DNA of 64,000 nucleotides from an uncultured Aquimarina sp. (GTDB taxonomy: Bacteria > Bacteroidota > Bacteroidia > Flavobacteriales > Flavobacteriaceae). This document shows, in pieces, positions 36,306-45,123 of this stretch. Position 1 is the first letter of the stretch; each line of letters opens with the position of its first letter. Position numbers and translations under genes: made by a program. Under the pieces are notes generated by a model. It was given only the letters and a program-made list of their open reading frames with translations. It was not told the DNA's origin and searched no databases. The stretch lies in NCBI RefSeq assembly GCF_947500065.1, contig NZ_CANMQT010000013.1, forward strand, positions 78,756 to 142,755. The letters run 5' to 3'.

Positions 36306-36343
36306 CAAATAGGATAGTACTCGATAGTGAATTATCCTATTTG
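36306..36343. terminator. Hairpin terminator after the MarR-esterase operon
   Basis: CAAATAGGATA and TATCCTATTTG form a perfect 11-base-pair stem with a 16-base loop, followed by GTGTTTT. The T tract is short, but position and stem support termination. Confidence 0.65.
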
Positions 36344-36470
36344 GTGTTTTAGAGAGATACGTTAAAAAGCGAACACCCAAAATTCCGTTATGTGTTCATC
36401 TGAAAATTTATTATATTTAAACCTACTACTATATTCACACACAAATCATTAACTAATAGTACGCTCAGCC

Positions 36471-36938
36471 ATGAAATTATCTGACTTAATTGATGAAAAA
36501 ATATCCAAAATTCGATTTAACTATACATTCAAAAATGAACATGGAATGCAAGAATTTCAATCTCAGATTAGATTGTCAAACGGTAAGATTGTCCTATTAC
36601 CTAAGCATCCGGACGATAAACTTAATTTAATTGAAGATTATTCAAACAATAAAAGTGTCACCTTTGATAAAGCCCAAAGATATGGACTGACATCAAGGCT
36701 AATGTTCAGGAATAAACAGATAAAAGATATACATTTTAGATTTTCGGATAACGAACACGTAATGGATTCCAGCGCAATACTTGAGTTAGATAATGGAAAG
36801 TTTATAACAGAAAACAACTATGGTCCCAATGGGCTAACGGATATAAATTTAGTAATCATGAACAAAACTCAATTCCAAGAGCTTGCTGATGATGAAATCC
36901 AAATACGATCCCTTCGGAAAGATATTTTGAAAGGTTAA
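36471..36938 (+). CDS. Hypothetical protein, 155 aa
   Basis: I do not recognise this protein. It lacks a signal peptide and membrane segments and is predicted cytoplasmic. It is mixed beta/alpha, with regularly spaced strands (IRFNYTFKNEHGMQEF, SQIRLSNGKIVLLPKH, MFRNKQIKDIHFRF, SAILELDNGKFITENNYG), suggesting a small beta-sheet domain built on repeated strand-turn units with N-G turns. It stands alone, 187 bases after the esterase and 123 before a lipoprotein on the same strand. Codon use resembles the surroundings. Confidence 0.6.
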   Translation: MKLSDLIDEKISKIRFNYTFKNEHGMQEFQSQIRLSNGKIVLLPKHPDDKLNLIEDYSNNKSVTFDKAQRYGLTSRLMFRNKQIKDIHFRFSDNEHVMDSSAILELDNGKFITENNYGPNGLTDINLVIMNKTQFQELADDEIQIRSLRKDILKG

Positions 36939-37061
36939 TGATAGATGTATGGTTGTAATTTTATATAGGAATTTCCATTGCACTAATTACCTTTAACTAT
37001 AGTGGGAGTCATCATATTTTCTCATAAGTAATCATACGTAATTCGTTATCTATTAATTAAA

Positions 37062-37538
37062 ATGAAGAAATTAACACCCATATTTTTACTAATAACTATA
37101 GGGTTTAGTAGTTGTTTTGATTCTTCTCCTTCACAATCAAATATACTCGACAGTGATGATTATGATTCCAAAGAGGAACGAGTAGAAATTCTAAAAAATG
37201 AAATCAAATCTTTTAGCGACTTTGAGAATGCAGCATTCGAATTGTTTAATGTCAATGGGTTTTCGAATAGTAGAACCATGCTTCCAGGAGCATCTTCATG
37301 GGATTACAAATTTGTTGTTAAGATAAATCCATCTGAAATCGGTGCATGGACAAATGGAATGATAAAGACCAAAACTAAGTACCATGATGATGAATGGATG
37401 AAAAAAATAATTGAGGATAGAAAAGTAGAATGGCAAACAACAAGTGATCCAGAGATATATACTCGACAAGGAGAAAATGTCCTGATGATAGTGTATAGGT
37501 CGGAAGGAATTATCTTTAAACGTATCATAAATTTATAA
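37062..37538 (+). CDS. Hypothetical lipoprotein, 158 aa
   Basis: A short predicted lipoprotein with signal MKKLTPIFLLITIGFSSC (lipobox FSSC, Cys18) followed by a Ser/Asp-rich linker and an about 120-residue domain. That domain contains WDYKFVVKINPSEIGAWTNG and a final strand ENVLMIVYRSEGIIFKRIIN. No family recognised. It is followed by about 185 bases with no gene and then the amidohydrolase. Probably anchored in the envelope; function unknown. Confidence 0.6.
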   Translation: MKKLTPIFLLITIGFSSCFDSSPSQSNILDSDDYDSKEERVEILKNEIKSFSDFENAAFELFNVNGFSNSRTMLPGASSWDYKFVVKINPSEIGAWTNGMIKTKTKYHDDEWMKKIIEDRKVEWQTTSDPEIYTRQGENVLMIVYRSEGIIFKRIINL

Positions 37539-37723
37539 TTGAAAAATAAAAAACGTGACAATGGTTATAAAGCATCACGAATCAAATCACTACTACCCTT
37601 CAGAACAGAAACATTAGAATGACCCTATGCACTTCCTACAAAAGTTAAGAATTTGATAAAAACCTGATATCATCATTTTTATCTTTATTTTTATCTCATA
37701 ACACATTTCAAACTCAACATATC

Positions 37724-39349
37724 ATGAAAAAAGTACTTCTATTATCCCTTAGTACATTCTTTTTTATCTCTTGTCAGCAACCTAAAGAAGCAGCAGATTT
37801 GCTGGTTTTTAATGCTACTATATATACTGTAGATGATAGTCAGCCAAAAGCAGAGGCTTTTGCTATCAAAGATGATAAGTTTATCTCAGTAGGTAGTTTA
37901 GAAGAATTAAGTAAAGCATATTCGTTTACAGATTCTGTGGATGGACAAGGCAAAACGATTGTACCTGGTTTAATCGACGCGCATTGTCATTTTTATGGAT
38001 TAGGATTACAGCAACAAAAAGTAGATCTAACAGGTACCAATAGCTATGATGAGGTATTGGCGCGTATCGTAGATTTTCATAAAAAGAAGAAAGTCTCTTT
38101 TGTCACAGGTCGCGGTTGGGATCAAAATGATTGGGAAATCAAAGAATTTCCAACCAAAGAAAAGTTAGATAGCCTTTTTCCAGAAACTCCAGTGGCAGTG
38201 ACTAGAGTAGATGGTCATGCTATGTTAGCCAATACAGTAGCGTTAGATTTAGCCAAAATAACAAAAGATACACAGGTAACTGGTGGTGAAATCATCAAAA
38301 GTAATGGAGAAATAACAGGTGTATTGATAGATAACGCTATGGATCTTTTGGAATCCATTTTTCCAAGACCTACAGTGTTAGAACAAATAACGGCACTAAA
38401 AGATGCTGAGAAAATTAACTTTAGTTATGGATTAACAACGGTTGATGATGCTGGATTAAGTCCAGAGGTTATTGTGCTAATTGATAGTTTACAAAAAGCA
38501 AATCAGTTAAAAATACGTATGTATGCGATGGTAAGTAATGTACCTTCATATGTGGATCATTATCTAAAAAAAGGAGTTCATAAAACAGATAAATTAAATG
38601 TTTCTTCTTTTAAGGTGTATGCAGATGGAGCTTTGGGATCCAGAGGAGCAGTGCTTAAAAAAACATACTCAGATAAAGATGATCATCACGGAGCAATGGT
38701 AATTGGTGTGGATGAATTTAAGGAATTAGCAAAAAGGTTAGCAGGTTCTCCTTTTCAGATGAATACACACGCGATTGGTGATTCTGCCAATGCGGTAGTG
38801 ATGAAAACGTATTATGAGGTGTTACAAAATAAATCAGACAGAAGATGGCGTGTAGAGCATGCACAGGTAGTATCTCCAGAAGAGTTTGATATCCTTAATG
38901 ACAATCTGGTGATGAGTGTACAGCCCACGCATGCTACGAGCGATATGTATTGGGCTGATGAGCGATTAGGAGAAGAAAGAATCAAAGGAGCGTATGCCTA
39001 CAAGCAATTATTAGAAAAAACGGGAAGAATCGCGTTAGGAACTGATTATCCAGTAGAAAATGTAAGTCCGTTTTATACATTTTATGCAGCAGTAGCACGT
39101 AAGGATCTAAAACAATATCCCGCAGGTGGTTTCCAAAAGAAGGATGCTTTAACCAGAGAAGAAACCTTAAAAGGAATGACAATCTGGGCTGCCTATAGTA
39201 ACTTTGAAGAAACAGAAAAAGGAAGCATTACGGCTGGTAAATTTGCTGATTTTGTGATTTTGGAGGAAAATATCATGGAAGTTAAGGAGGATAAAATCCC
39301 GAACATCAAAGTAAATGCAACCTATGTTGGTGGAGAGAAGGTGTATTAG
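37724..39349 (+). CDS. Amidohydrolase family lipoprotein (YtcJ-like)
   Basis: The 541-residue protein (lipoprotein signal ending FFISC) is a metal-dependent amidohydrolase of the YtcJ/imidazolonepropionase-like subfamily. Visible are the metal-binding LIDAHCHFYG (about 83-92), SFVTGRGWDQNDW, VTRVDGHAMLAN, KVYADGALGSRGA, a His in MNTHAIGDSANA, the EHAQVVS strand and ALGTDYPVENVSPFYTF with the catalytic Asp. Members hydrolyse formamides, cyclic amides or related C-N bonds; this one is exported, so it would act on peptides or amides outside the cytoplasm (inference). It is followed by an 8-base tandem repeat. Confidence 0.9.
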   Translation: MKKVLLLSLSTFFFISCQQPKEAADLLVFNATIYTVDDSQPKAEAFAIKDDKFISVGSLEELSKAYSFTDSVDGQGKTIVPGLIDAHCHFYGLGLQQQKVDLTGTNSYDEVLARIVDFHKKKKVSFVTGRGWDQNDWEIKEFPTKEKLDSLFPETPVAVTRVDGHAMLANTVALDLAKITKDTQVTGGEIIKSNGEITGVLIDNAMDLLESIFPRPTVLEQITALKDAEKINFSYGLTTVDDAGLSPEVIVLIDSLQKANQLKIRMYAMVSNVPSYVDHYLKKGVHKTDKLNVSSFKVYADGALGSRGAVLKKTYSDKDDHHGAMVIGVDEFKELAKRLAGSPFQMNTHAIGDSANAVVMKTYYEVLQNKSDRRWRVEHAQVVSPEEFDILNDNLVMSVQPTHATSDMYWADERLGEERIKGAYAYKQLLEKTGRIALGTDYPVENVSPFYTFYAAVARKDLKQYPAGGFQKKDALTREETLKGMTIWAAYSNFEETEKGSITAGKFADFVILEENIMEVKEDKIPNIKVNATYVGGEKVY

Positions 39350-39354
39350 TTTTT

Positions 39355-39386
39355 GAGTATTTGAGTATTTGAGTTGGTGAGTATGT
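39355..39386. repeat. 8-bp tandem repeat, four units
   Basis: GAGTATTT occurs twice in tandem followed by two degenerate units (GAGTTGGT, GAGTATGT). It lies between the amidohydrolase stop and the convergent metalloprotease gene. Confidence 0.6.
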
Positions 39387-39495
39387 TAGAGCTCTTCGCT
39401 ATGAGATATGAGCAGTGGGTTGTATGGTTTTTGTGCTACCGATTTAATCTGATTTGATTACTACATACTTTGTACTTAATACTGCCATCTAAATA

Positions 39496-40266
39496 CTAAC
39501 GTCCTCCATTCGCTTGTAGATCGGCAATACAGAGTGCGTCTAGTTCCGGAACTCCGTTTCCTAACATATCCATCATACCCATTTCGAATTCTATAGCGGA
39601 TTCCATTAAACAACTTTGTACATTGCAATGACCTCTGGATGCGGTATTCTCATGTTGGGATTGCAATGAGGTACCAATGTTTACCAAACCTAATAAATGT
39701 GCAAATTCGTGATTCAATGCAGCAGCTTCTATCGTAGACAACATAGGAGCATTGGGATTGCTGCTGATAGCACGAAGCGTTTCTTCATAAATGACCATAG
39801 AAGTATTTAAATACGCTGTGCCTAGCGTCACTCTGGTTGTGGTATCTTCATTATTAGAACCATCTGCAAAATAAATATATACTGTTATCTCGTCTCCCTC
39901 GTTAAATGCTGTTCTTGCAGTAGTTTCGATTTGTTTTATCTTTTCAACATTAAATGGTGCTAATCCCGAAGAAGAAACTGTACGTTGATTGATCGTAATA
40001 CCATCTGGTTTAAAAAGACGTTTTTCTAAAAAGCTTTTAAAAGAATTTACCGCTGCTGTAGTAGGTGCAAATCCCTGAACTGATACAATTTCCACCGTTA
40101 ATCCTCTATAATTAGTATCGCTTAACAAGTCATTAGCAGAAGCTCCTAAAGGTTGTGTGTTAGGAGATTGGCCATCAGCAATAAAAGCGTTTTCGTCATC
40201 ATCAGAACACCCAACTAAAACGAGTGACGTAAATAACAAAATGGTCAACAGCTTTGTAAATTGCAT
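39496..40266 (-). CDS. Zinc metalloprotease lipoprotein (metzincin-like)
   Basis: A 256-residue predicted lipoprotein (VLVGC, Cys20, followed by SDDDEN). The catalytic motif ALNHEFAHLLGLVNIG has the HExxH at 186-190 and the Gly-Leu that normally precedes the third ligand; a further His at 213 in SRGHCNVQSCLMES sits before a Cys-x4-Cys-x-Met segment resembling the Met-turn and Cys region of archaemetzincin-like proteases. Substrate unknown; it would act in the periplasm or at the cell surface. It is convergent with the amidohydrolase gene and 116 bases before the methyltransferase stop. Confidence 0.8.
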   Translation of the reverse strand: MQFTKLLTILLFTSLVLVGCSDDDENAFIADGQSPNTQPLGASANDLLSDTNYRGLTVEIVSVQGFAPTTAAVNSFKSFLEKRLFKPDGITINQRTVSSSGLAPFNVEKIKQIETTARTAFNEGDEITVYIYFADGSNNEDTTTRVTLGTAYLNTSMVIYEETLRAISSNPNAPMLSTIEAAALNHEFAHLLGLVNIGTSLQSQHENTASRGHCNVQSCLMESAIEFEMGMMDMLGNGVPELDALCIADLQANGGR

Positions 40267-40382
40267 ACTTTTATTTTTTGAATAGTTAGTTAATTCCTGA
40301 TTTTTGTTGAAAAAAAGGAACCTTTTTTATTCATCAAAGATTATACCATAAGGGTATATTCAAGAACTAATATGTTACTATT

Positions 40383-41096
40383 TTATTGTGGCATTAGTTT
40401 AGCCAAATAATCATTATTCTCTCCTTGGAATACAAGCTCACAAAGAAATCCATTAGCATTGGCAGCATTTTGTAATGTATTATAATCTACATACAACCAA
40501 TCAAACCAATCGGACACTAATTTTTTATAGGTTAACTGGTACTGCATTTCTCCATAATATCCTGCTGAAGCATCTACCCAAAAACTCCCATCATCCTCAG
40601 TAAATAAGTATGAAATATCAGAAGAATCAATTAGGATCTGACCATTGGGTTTCAATAAATTTTTGACGTGTGAAAAAAATCTATCGATATTGGTAAGCTT
40701 TCCTATGATTCCGCTTCCATTCATTAAAAACAGTAGTGTATCATACTGTACTTCTTTAAGATTAAAAATATCCTGAATAGTTGCGTTGGTAATGCCTCTT
40801 TTTTTACAAATTTCTATTGCTCCTTCAGAAATATCGATGGCATGGACGTTCAGTTTTCTGTCTTCTTGAAGAAATAAACTATGACTTCCTGCACCAGAAC
40901 CTACATCTAATACATCCCCAAAAGCTAGTGCTAATGCTTTTTGCTCTATTACAGGCATTTCCGTATAGTTTCTAAATAAATAGGGGACTGGGATGGTGTC
41001 ATCATCAAAATCCGGAGCTTGTACTATAATATCTTCGCTATACTTTTTATTATAAAAGTCTTTAATTGCTTCTCCGAAAACATCTTTACTCATCAC
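40383..41096 (-). CDS. Class I SAM-dependent methyltransferase
   Basis: The 237 residues contain methyltransferase motif I VLDVGSGAGSHSLFLQ (about 61-76), the strand 2 acidic end VHAIDISEGAIEICKKRG, and TLLFLMNGSGIIGKLTNIDR followed by LLKPNGQILIDSSD. The core resembles small-molecule methyltransferases; the target is unknown. It is divergent from the YkgJ gene across about 60 bases. Confidence 0.85.
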   Translation of the reverse strand: MMSKDVFGEAIKDFYNKKYSEDIIVQAPDFDDDTIPVPYLFRNYTEMPVIEQKALALAFGDVLDVGSGAGSHSLFLQEDRKLNVHAIDISEGAIEICKKRGITNATIQDIFNLKEVQYDTLLFLMNGSGIIGKLTNIDRFFSHVKNLLKPNGQILIDSSDISYLFTEDDGSFWVDASAGYYGEMQYQLTYKKLVSDWFDWLYVDYNTLQNAANANGFLCELVFQGENNDYLAKLMPQ

Positions 41097-41145
41097 ATTT
41101 GTTTTTTAATCGGGAATAGAAATTTTTTAAAACTCTATTATGAGT

Positions 41146-41153
41146 TAACTTTG
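41146..41153 (+). promoter_or_regulatory. YkgJ gene promoter -7 element, possibly leaderless
   Basis: TAACTTTG matches TAnnTTTG and ends only four bases before the ATG at 41158. With the usual distance the transcript would start at or within one or two bases of the start codon. Confidence 0.5.
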
Positions 41154-41157
41154 CGAT

Positions 41158-41676
41158 ATGCAAGAATTCATAGATCAATTACCGAAACTGGCCAAAGATA
41201 CACAGAACGAGAATAAAAAGTATTTTGCAAAGCTTAAAAAGAAGCCGCCAAAGAATTTAGATAGGTTTATGCAAGATATACATACAAAGGAGTTTCAGAA
41301 AACAGATTGTTTGGAGTGTGCGAATTGTTGTAAAACTACAGGGCCCTTGTTTACGGATATTGATGTAGATCGAATTTCGAAGCATTTAAAAATGAAATCC
41401 ATTCAGTTTGAAGATCAATATCTGAAAAAAGATGGAGACGGTGATTTAGTCTTGAAGGAAGTACCTTGTGCTTTTTTGGCTGCAGATAATTATTGTTTGA
41501 TTTATGATGTGAGACCAAAGGCGTGTAAAGAGTTCCCGCATACAGATCGAAAAAAGTTTCATCAAATTTCTGATTTAACCATGCAAAATTTGGCTGTTTG
41601 TCCAGCTGCGTATAATATAGTAGAAAAGATGAAGGAGTTAATGCCGTTAGAACATAAAAGTAACAGACGTGCATAG
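41158..41676 (+). CDS. YkgJ family cysteine-cluster protein
   Basis: A 172-residue cytoplasmic protein of the zinc/iron-chelating YkgJ family. The cluster CLECANCC supplies Cys51, 54, 57 and 58, and further Cys occur in EVPCAFLA, DNYCLIYDVRPKACKEFP and LAVCPAAYN, the family signature. Members bind a metal or Fe-S centre; biochemical role not established. A 94%-identical partial copy of its last 300 bases occurs at 42646-42949. The gene converges with a LipL32-like gene; the 41721-41761 hairpin probably ends both. Confidence 0.88.
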   Translation: MQEFIDQLPKLAKDTQNENKKYFAKLKKKPPKNLDRFMQDIHTKEFQKTDCLECANCCKTTGPLFTDIDVDRISKHLKMKSIQFEDQYLKKDGDGDLVLKEVPCAFLAADNYCLIYDVRPKACKEFPHTDRKKFHQISDLTMQNLAVCPAAYNIVEKMKELMPLEHKSNRRA

Positions 41677-41720
41677 TCTAGTTTGCTCTTTATTAATTAT
41701 TTATAGTTATACTATAAAAC

Positions 41721-41761
41721 AATTATCCCTACACTTTTATTATTAAAATGCAGGGATAATT
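41721..41761. terminator. Convergent terminator hairpin (YkgJ / LipL32-like A)
   Basis: AATTATCCCT and AGGGATAATT pair perfectly over 10 bases, with a further TTTT/AAAA pairing inside the intervening sequence. It lies between convergent stops, as expected for a bidirectional terminator. A related hairpin follows the second LipL32-like gene. Confidence 0.7.
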
Positions 41762-41785
41762 ATAAGTGTGTTTTAGGTATTTATT

Positions 41786-42469
41786 TTATAATCCTTTTTT
41801 TAACTCTTCGATAGTTTTTGCCATCGCTACGCCTGGTAGTTTGATTGGAGCTGCAACTTCTGCAAGAAAAGTACCTTTTACTTCACCTTTTTTATAGGTC
41901 GTAAATCCAATACGATATAAGCCAACAGTTAATGCCTTAAGTGGATCACCAACTTCACTTTTATATCTTAATAAAGAATTGTAACTACTTCCGCTAGGTT
42001 GTTTAGGCATTTCACTACTATCATCATTACGATCCAGTGTAGTCCAGTTAGCATTCTTTACAGCATCTTCACTAATTTTATCTTTGCTAATAATATCTGA
42101 ACGCTCCAGAGTAATATAGGTGTCAAAATACTCATCAGAACTTGCGTTTTCTTCATAAGCTTTAGACTTAGTCGCATTTTTTACTTTGGTTTTTCCTACT
42201 GGTGATTTCATTCTTACACCAAGTTCTGTTGCCACAGCAGGTACCCACATATAAATGTAGTAAAACTTTTTTCCATCTTTTACTTCGTCTTCATTTCCAG
42301 GAGAAGCATATCCAAGATAAGATACAACCTCTGTGTATGGTACTTTTATGGTTTTTGGACCAATCTTTTTTTCTATTGAGCTACCGAATTTTTTTAGTTT
42401 CTGTGCTTGAGAGTCAACAGAAGTACCTAAAGTAAATATACTTAGTAAAAGTAAAATTTTTATTTTCAT
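41786..42469 (-). CDS. LipL32 family secreted protein, paralogue A
   Basis: The 227-residue protein has a signal peptide cleaved after SQAQ; there is no lipobox Cys, so unlike LipL32 it is not a lipoprotein. It matches Leptospira LipL32 in the same order: YYIYMWVPAVATELGVRM (LipL32 YYLYVWIPAVIAEMGVRM), YFDTYITLER (WFDTWIRVER), SYNSLLRYK (KYNSLTRIK) and GLYRIGFTTYKKGEVKG (GLYRISFTTYKPGEVKG). The published Ca2+ ligands of LipL32, Asp132-Thr133, Asp164-Asp165 and Tyr178, correspond to Asp116-Thr117, Asp149-Asp150 and Tyr163 with nearly the same spacing. Function probably a Ca2+-binding surface or periplasmic protein (inference). A close paralogue is at 50126-50815. Confidence 0.85.
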   Translation of the reverse strand: MKIKILLLLSIFTLGTSVDSQAQKLKKFGSSIEKKIGPKTIKVPYTEVVSYLGYASPGNEDEVKDGKKFYYIYMWVPAVATELGVRMKSPVGKTKVKNATKSKAYEENASSDEYFDTYITLERSDIISKDKISEDAVKNANWTTLDRNDDSSEMPKQPSGSSYNSLLRYKSEVGDPLKALTVGLYRIGFTTYKKGEVKGTFLAEVAAPIKLPGVAMAKTIEELKKGL

Positions 42470-42645
42470 GTTTATGGTTATTGAAGTTATTGATTAAATT
42501 AAACACACTTATTTTTTTGTTAAAAAAGAGTATCAAATATGGAGGTTTTTTAATTGTAAATCACATTTTTTTAACGTTTTTTTACTATAAAATTTTTTAA
42601 TAGTTTATTCGAAAATATCCTTGTTGGTCATTATAGTTTTAGTTC

Positions 42646-42949
42646 GAATTTCGAAGCATTTAAAAATGAAATCTATTCAGTTTGAAGATCAATATCTGAA
42701 AAAAGATGGAGACGGTGATTTAGTCTTGAAGCAAGTACCTTGTGCTTTTTTGGCTGCAGATAATTATTGTTTGATTTATGATGTGAAACCAAAGGTATGT
42801 ACCGAGTTCCCGAATACAGATCGAAAAACGTCTCATCAAATCTCTGATTTAACGATGCAAAATATAGCTGTTTACTCAGCTGCGTATAATATAGTAGAAA
42901 AGATGAAGGAGTTAATGCCGTTAGAACATAAAAGTAACAGACGTGCATA
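42646..42949 (+). pseudogene. Decayed partial copy of the YkgJ gene 3' end
   Basis: About 304 bases match the 3' end of the YkgJ gene (41372-41674) with some 17 differences counted by eye. Most change residues, and one Cys of the cluster family (CPAAYN becomes YSAAYN) is lost. The N-terminal Cys motif is absent. A GTG-type start at 42621 gives 109 codons of frame, but there is no reason to think it is translated. It sits antisense between the LipL32-like A gene and the operon end, just after the last stop of the operon (42973). Confidence 0.85.
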
Positions 42950-42972
42950 AGTATCAGTCTTATTTCTTCTAG

Positions 42973-43443
42973 TTATAGAGACTTTTTATTGACTAAAATT
43001 TTAATGTATTCATCATATTTAAATTCTTTAAGTTGGATTTCATATTTTTTCCAAAATATGAATCTACCATGATTTCTGGTGGTAACTTTATATTCGAAAC
43101 CATCCTCTCCTTTTACAATTTTAGAATATTTAAATGAATTAAGTTCTTCTTCTGATTTTGTGTCATCATTACTATATATGGATAAGGATTTCTCTGCTTT
43201 TTCATTCTCAACAGATAGAAGAATGTAAACAGATGCTTTTGTTATTCCGTCTAAAGAATTCTTGTGTGAAAAGGACATTGGCGATATAGACAACCCGTCT
43301 TCAAAAACGATTGTTGTTCCGCGTTTAATTTTAAGAATAGATCCGTATTTGATTTTTGCTGGTTTGGTATCCATTGGTTGGTTCTGTGTATGGGAGAAAC
43401 AGCTAAAGAGTAGTATATAAATGAGCAAAATTATTTTAAGCAT
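42973..43443 (-). CDS. Secreted protein of unknown function, end of the SPFH/LipL32 operon
   Basis: A 156-residue exported protein (MLKIILLIYILLFSCFSHTQ signal, probable cleavage after THTQ-like site or lipidation at Cys15). The mature part is beta-rich (IKYGSILKIKRGTTIVFEDG, ASVYILLSVENEKAE, FIFWKKYEIQLKEFKYDEYI). No family recognised. It is the last gene of a minus-strand run, 11 bases after the previous gene, so it is cotranscribed. It is conserved in position with an SPFH-type operon, hence possibly part of the same envelope function (inference). Confidence 0.65.
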   Translation of the reverse strand: MLKIILLIYILLFSCFSHTQNQPMDTKPAKIKYGSILKIKRGTTIVFEDGLSISPMSFSHKNSLDGITKASVYILLSVENEKAEKSLSIYSNDDTKSEEELNSFKYSKIVKGEDGFEYKVTTRNHGRFIFWKKYEIQLKEFKYDEYIKILVNKKSL

Positions 43444-43454
43444 ACTGAGTATTC

Positions 43455-44111
43455 TTAATTATACGTTTCAGAAAAATAATCTGCATCCAATATATATTCT
43501 GCTATGACTCTTAATACTATTTGTTTCATTTCTAGGTCTAAAGCTTCTTTAATTAAGACTGCTTCGCAATCCCCATGTGACACGAAATACAGTGTTGGCT
43601 CTCCAAGTTTATTCATTTGTCCAGGATGCGCAATCACCCAGTTCTGACCATAATCTAGTATTCCTTCTGTATCTGCAACGGTAAATCCTGCTTCTTTTAG
43701 AGAATTTATAAACTCTGCATTTTCTTCTTCGGCTTCTTCTAATGCTTCGTACTCCCAACTTTGTTCTACAGCAAATCCATTTTTCTGAATTCCGTTAAAT
43801 CCGAGATACCCTCCACCAAGAGATTCCCATGAGATTCCGTTATGTACTTTCGCTAGATCCAACCAAGATGTAGGGCCTTTTTTTGCAATAAGTGGTGCTT
43901 GACATTCTAATATTACTTCTTCATCATCATATTCAGCATGCTGAAAAGTAAGTAACAGTTGGTTGTTCTGGACTTCAGCTTTTAAAAATTGCGTTATGAT
44001 GTTATCCAGAATTGTGCGATCTTCTTCATTTTTAATCATAAAGCTTAGATGCTCACGAATTACTTCTTTATTTTCTTGTCCACCGATTAGATGTTTCCAC
44101 ATAGTTGTCAT
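43455..44111 (-). CDS. Hypothetical cytoplasmic protein, SUKH-like
   Basis: A 218-residue acidic protein without signal peptide. The segment TSWLDLAKVHNGISWESLGG GYLGF (continuous in the protein, about residues 80-104) resembles the conserved core of SUKH (SMI1/KNR4) proteins, with hydrophobic residues, HNG and a Gly-rich turn; SUKH proteins are often immunity or adaptor proteins. The resemblance is from eye only and should be treated as tentative. A run of Glu (EALEEAEEENAEF) sits mid-protein. It is 30 bases after the TPR gene and 11 before the next gene in the minus-strand run. Confidence 0.55.
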   Translation of the reverse strand: MTTMWKHLIGGQENKEVIREHLSFMIKNEEDRTILDNIITQFLKAEVQNNQLLLTFQHAEYDDEEVILECQAPLIAKKGPTSWLDLAKVHNGISWESLGGGYLGFNGIQKNGFAVEQSWEYEALEEAEEENAEFINSLKEAGFTVADTEGILDYGQNWVIAHPGQMNKLGEPTLYFVSHGDCEAVLIKEALDLEMKQIVLRVIAEYILDADYFSETYN

Positions 44112-44141
44112 ATTTTGATTTCTGTTTTTTTTAATGAATTG

Positions 44142-45080
44142 TTATAAAGGAAGTTTTGCCATAATATCGAGTGCATCAGGATGATTAGGATCTAATTGCA
44201 AGCATTTTTGACAAGCTAATTGTGCTTTTTCATGATTATCAGAATCAAAAGCAAGCCTAGCCAGAATACCATAGTTTTGTGCGGATGGTTCAATCTGAAT
44301 ACATCTATTCATTAGTTTGATAGACTTTTTGAAATTCCCTTGACTTGCAAGATGTCCACTATAGCCTCTCATTCCGTTTGTGTATTGTGAATCCACAAGA
44401 TAGGAGAGTTGTCCAAAAAACTCACCTCTTTCAGGCATTGTTCTAGCTACTTGAGTAATCATCCCCATATTGTTGTAAGGGTTAGGATTTGTAGGGTCGA
44501 CCAGCATGGCTTCATAGAATTTGTCAGCGGCATCATCAAAGTTTCCCTGACCAAATAAACCGTTTCCTTCTTGTTTAATTTGCTCAGATTGGTCACGATC
44601 TGGGTTTCTTTTTATAATTGATAAGTCATCCAGTTTATTTGCAATACGAGTTAACTTATGATCTCTTTTTACACTCAGAAGAAGTACTTCCATCGTTGAA
44701 GGCTCTTTACCGGTGGTTGTATTGAGAAATAATACCCCCTCAATTGAATGAAAAGGACCTTTGTGGGATTCTTTACCTACAAAAGCAAATGGAATTAAAT
44801 CATTTTGATCCCAAAACCAAAACGATAGTAAATCATCTTTTAAAAACTCGTCTTGTCCATCTACCCAAACAATATCTGCAGAAGATATATTGATTTCGCA
44901 TAGTTCAGAAATATACGAAGTGATCTTATATCGTAGTGGTTTGCCAATTGCAAAAAAATCAAAAAAGAAAATGGGTTGTATACCTGAAATACCCTGCCAG
45001 CTTTCATTTTTGGAAGTTTCAATTTGATGCGGTCCTATATGCGCCCTAAATGATTTAGAAAGCTTTTTTAATTTTTTCAT
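44142..45080 (-). CDS. Cytoplasmic protein with C-terminal TPR repeats
   Basis: The 312-residue protein has no signal peptide. Residues 1-160 form an unrecognised domain (FFFDFFAIGKPLRYKITSYI, ADIVWVDGQDEFLKDDLLSF, GPFHSIEGVLFLNTTTGKEP), and residues 175-312 hold about four TPR units, for example NGLFGQGNFDDAADKFYEAM, and AQLACQKCLQLDPNHPDALD. TPR domains act as scaffolds for protein complexes, consistent with cytoplasmic assembly of the products of this operon. Start ATG is 43 bases downstream of the preceding stop. Confidence 0.65.
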   Translation of the reverse strand: MKKLKKLSKSFRAHIGPHQIETSKNESWQGISGIQPIFFFDFFAIGKPLRYKITSYISELCEINISSADIVWVDGQDEFLKDDLLSFWFWDQNDLIPFAFVGKESHKGPFHSIEGVLFLNTTTGKEPSTMEVLLLSVKRDHKLTRIANKLDDLSIIKRNPDRDQSEQIKQEGNGLFGQGNFDDAADKFYEAMLVDPTNPNPYNNMGMITQVARTMPERGEFFGQLSYLVDSQYTNGMRGYSGHLASQGNFKKSIKLMNRCIQIEPSAQNYGILARLAFDSDNHEKAQLACQKCLQLDPNHPDALDIMAKLPL

Positions 45081-45123
45081 GGTTTTTATTTTCTAAGTTG
45101 TATTAATTTAGATTGAAGTATGA

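Noticed and set aside
42646..42949. Interpreting the YkgJ 3'-end duplication as attL/attR of an integrated element
   Set aside because: The 304-base, 94% repeat is far longer than an attachment core and no integrase is present; only one gene lies between the copies.
42621..42950. Reading the YkgJ partial copy as a functional 109-aa gene
   Set aside because: It lacks the N-terminal Cys motif, has lost another conserved Cys and has no start signal; better explained as a pseudogene.
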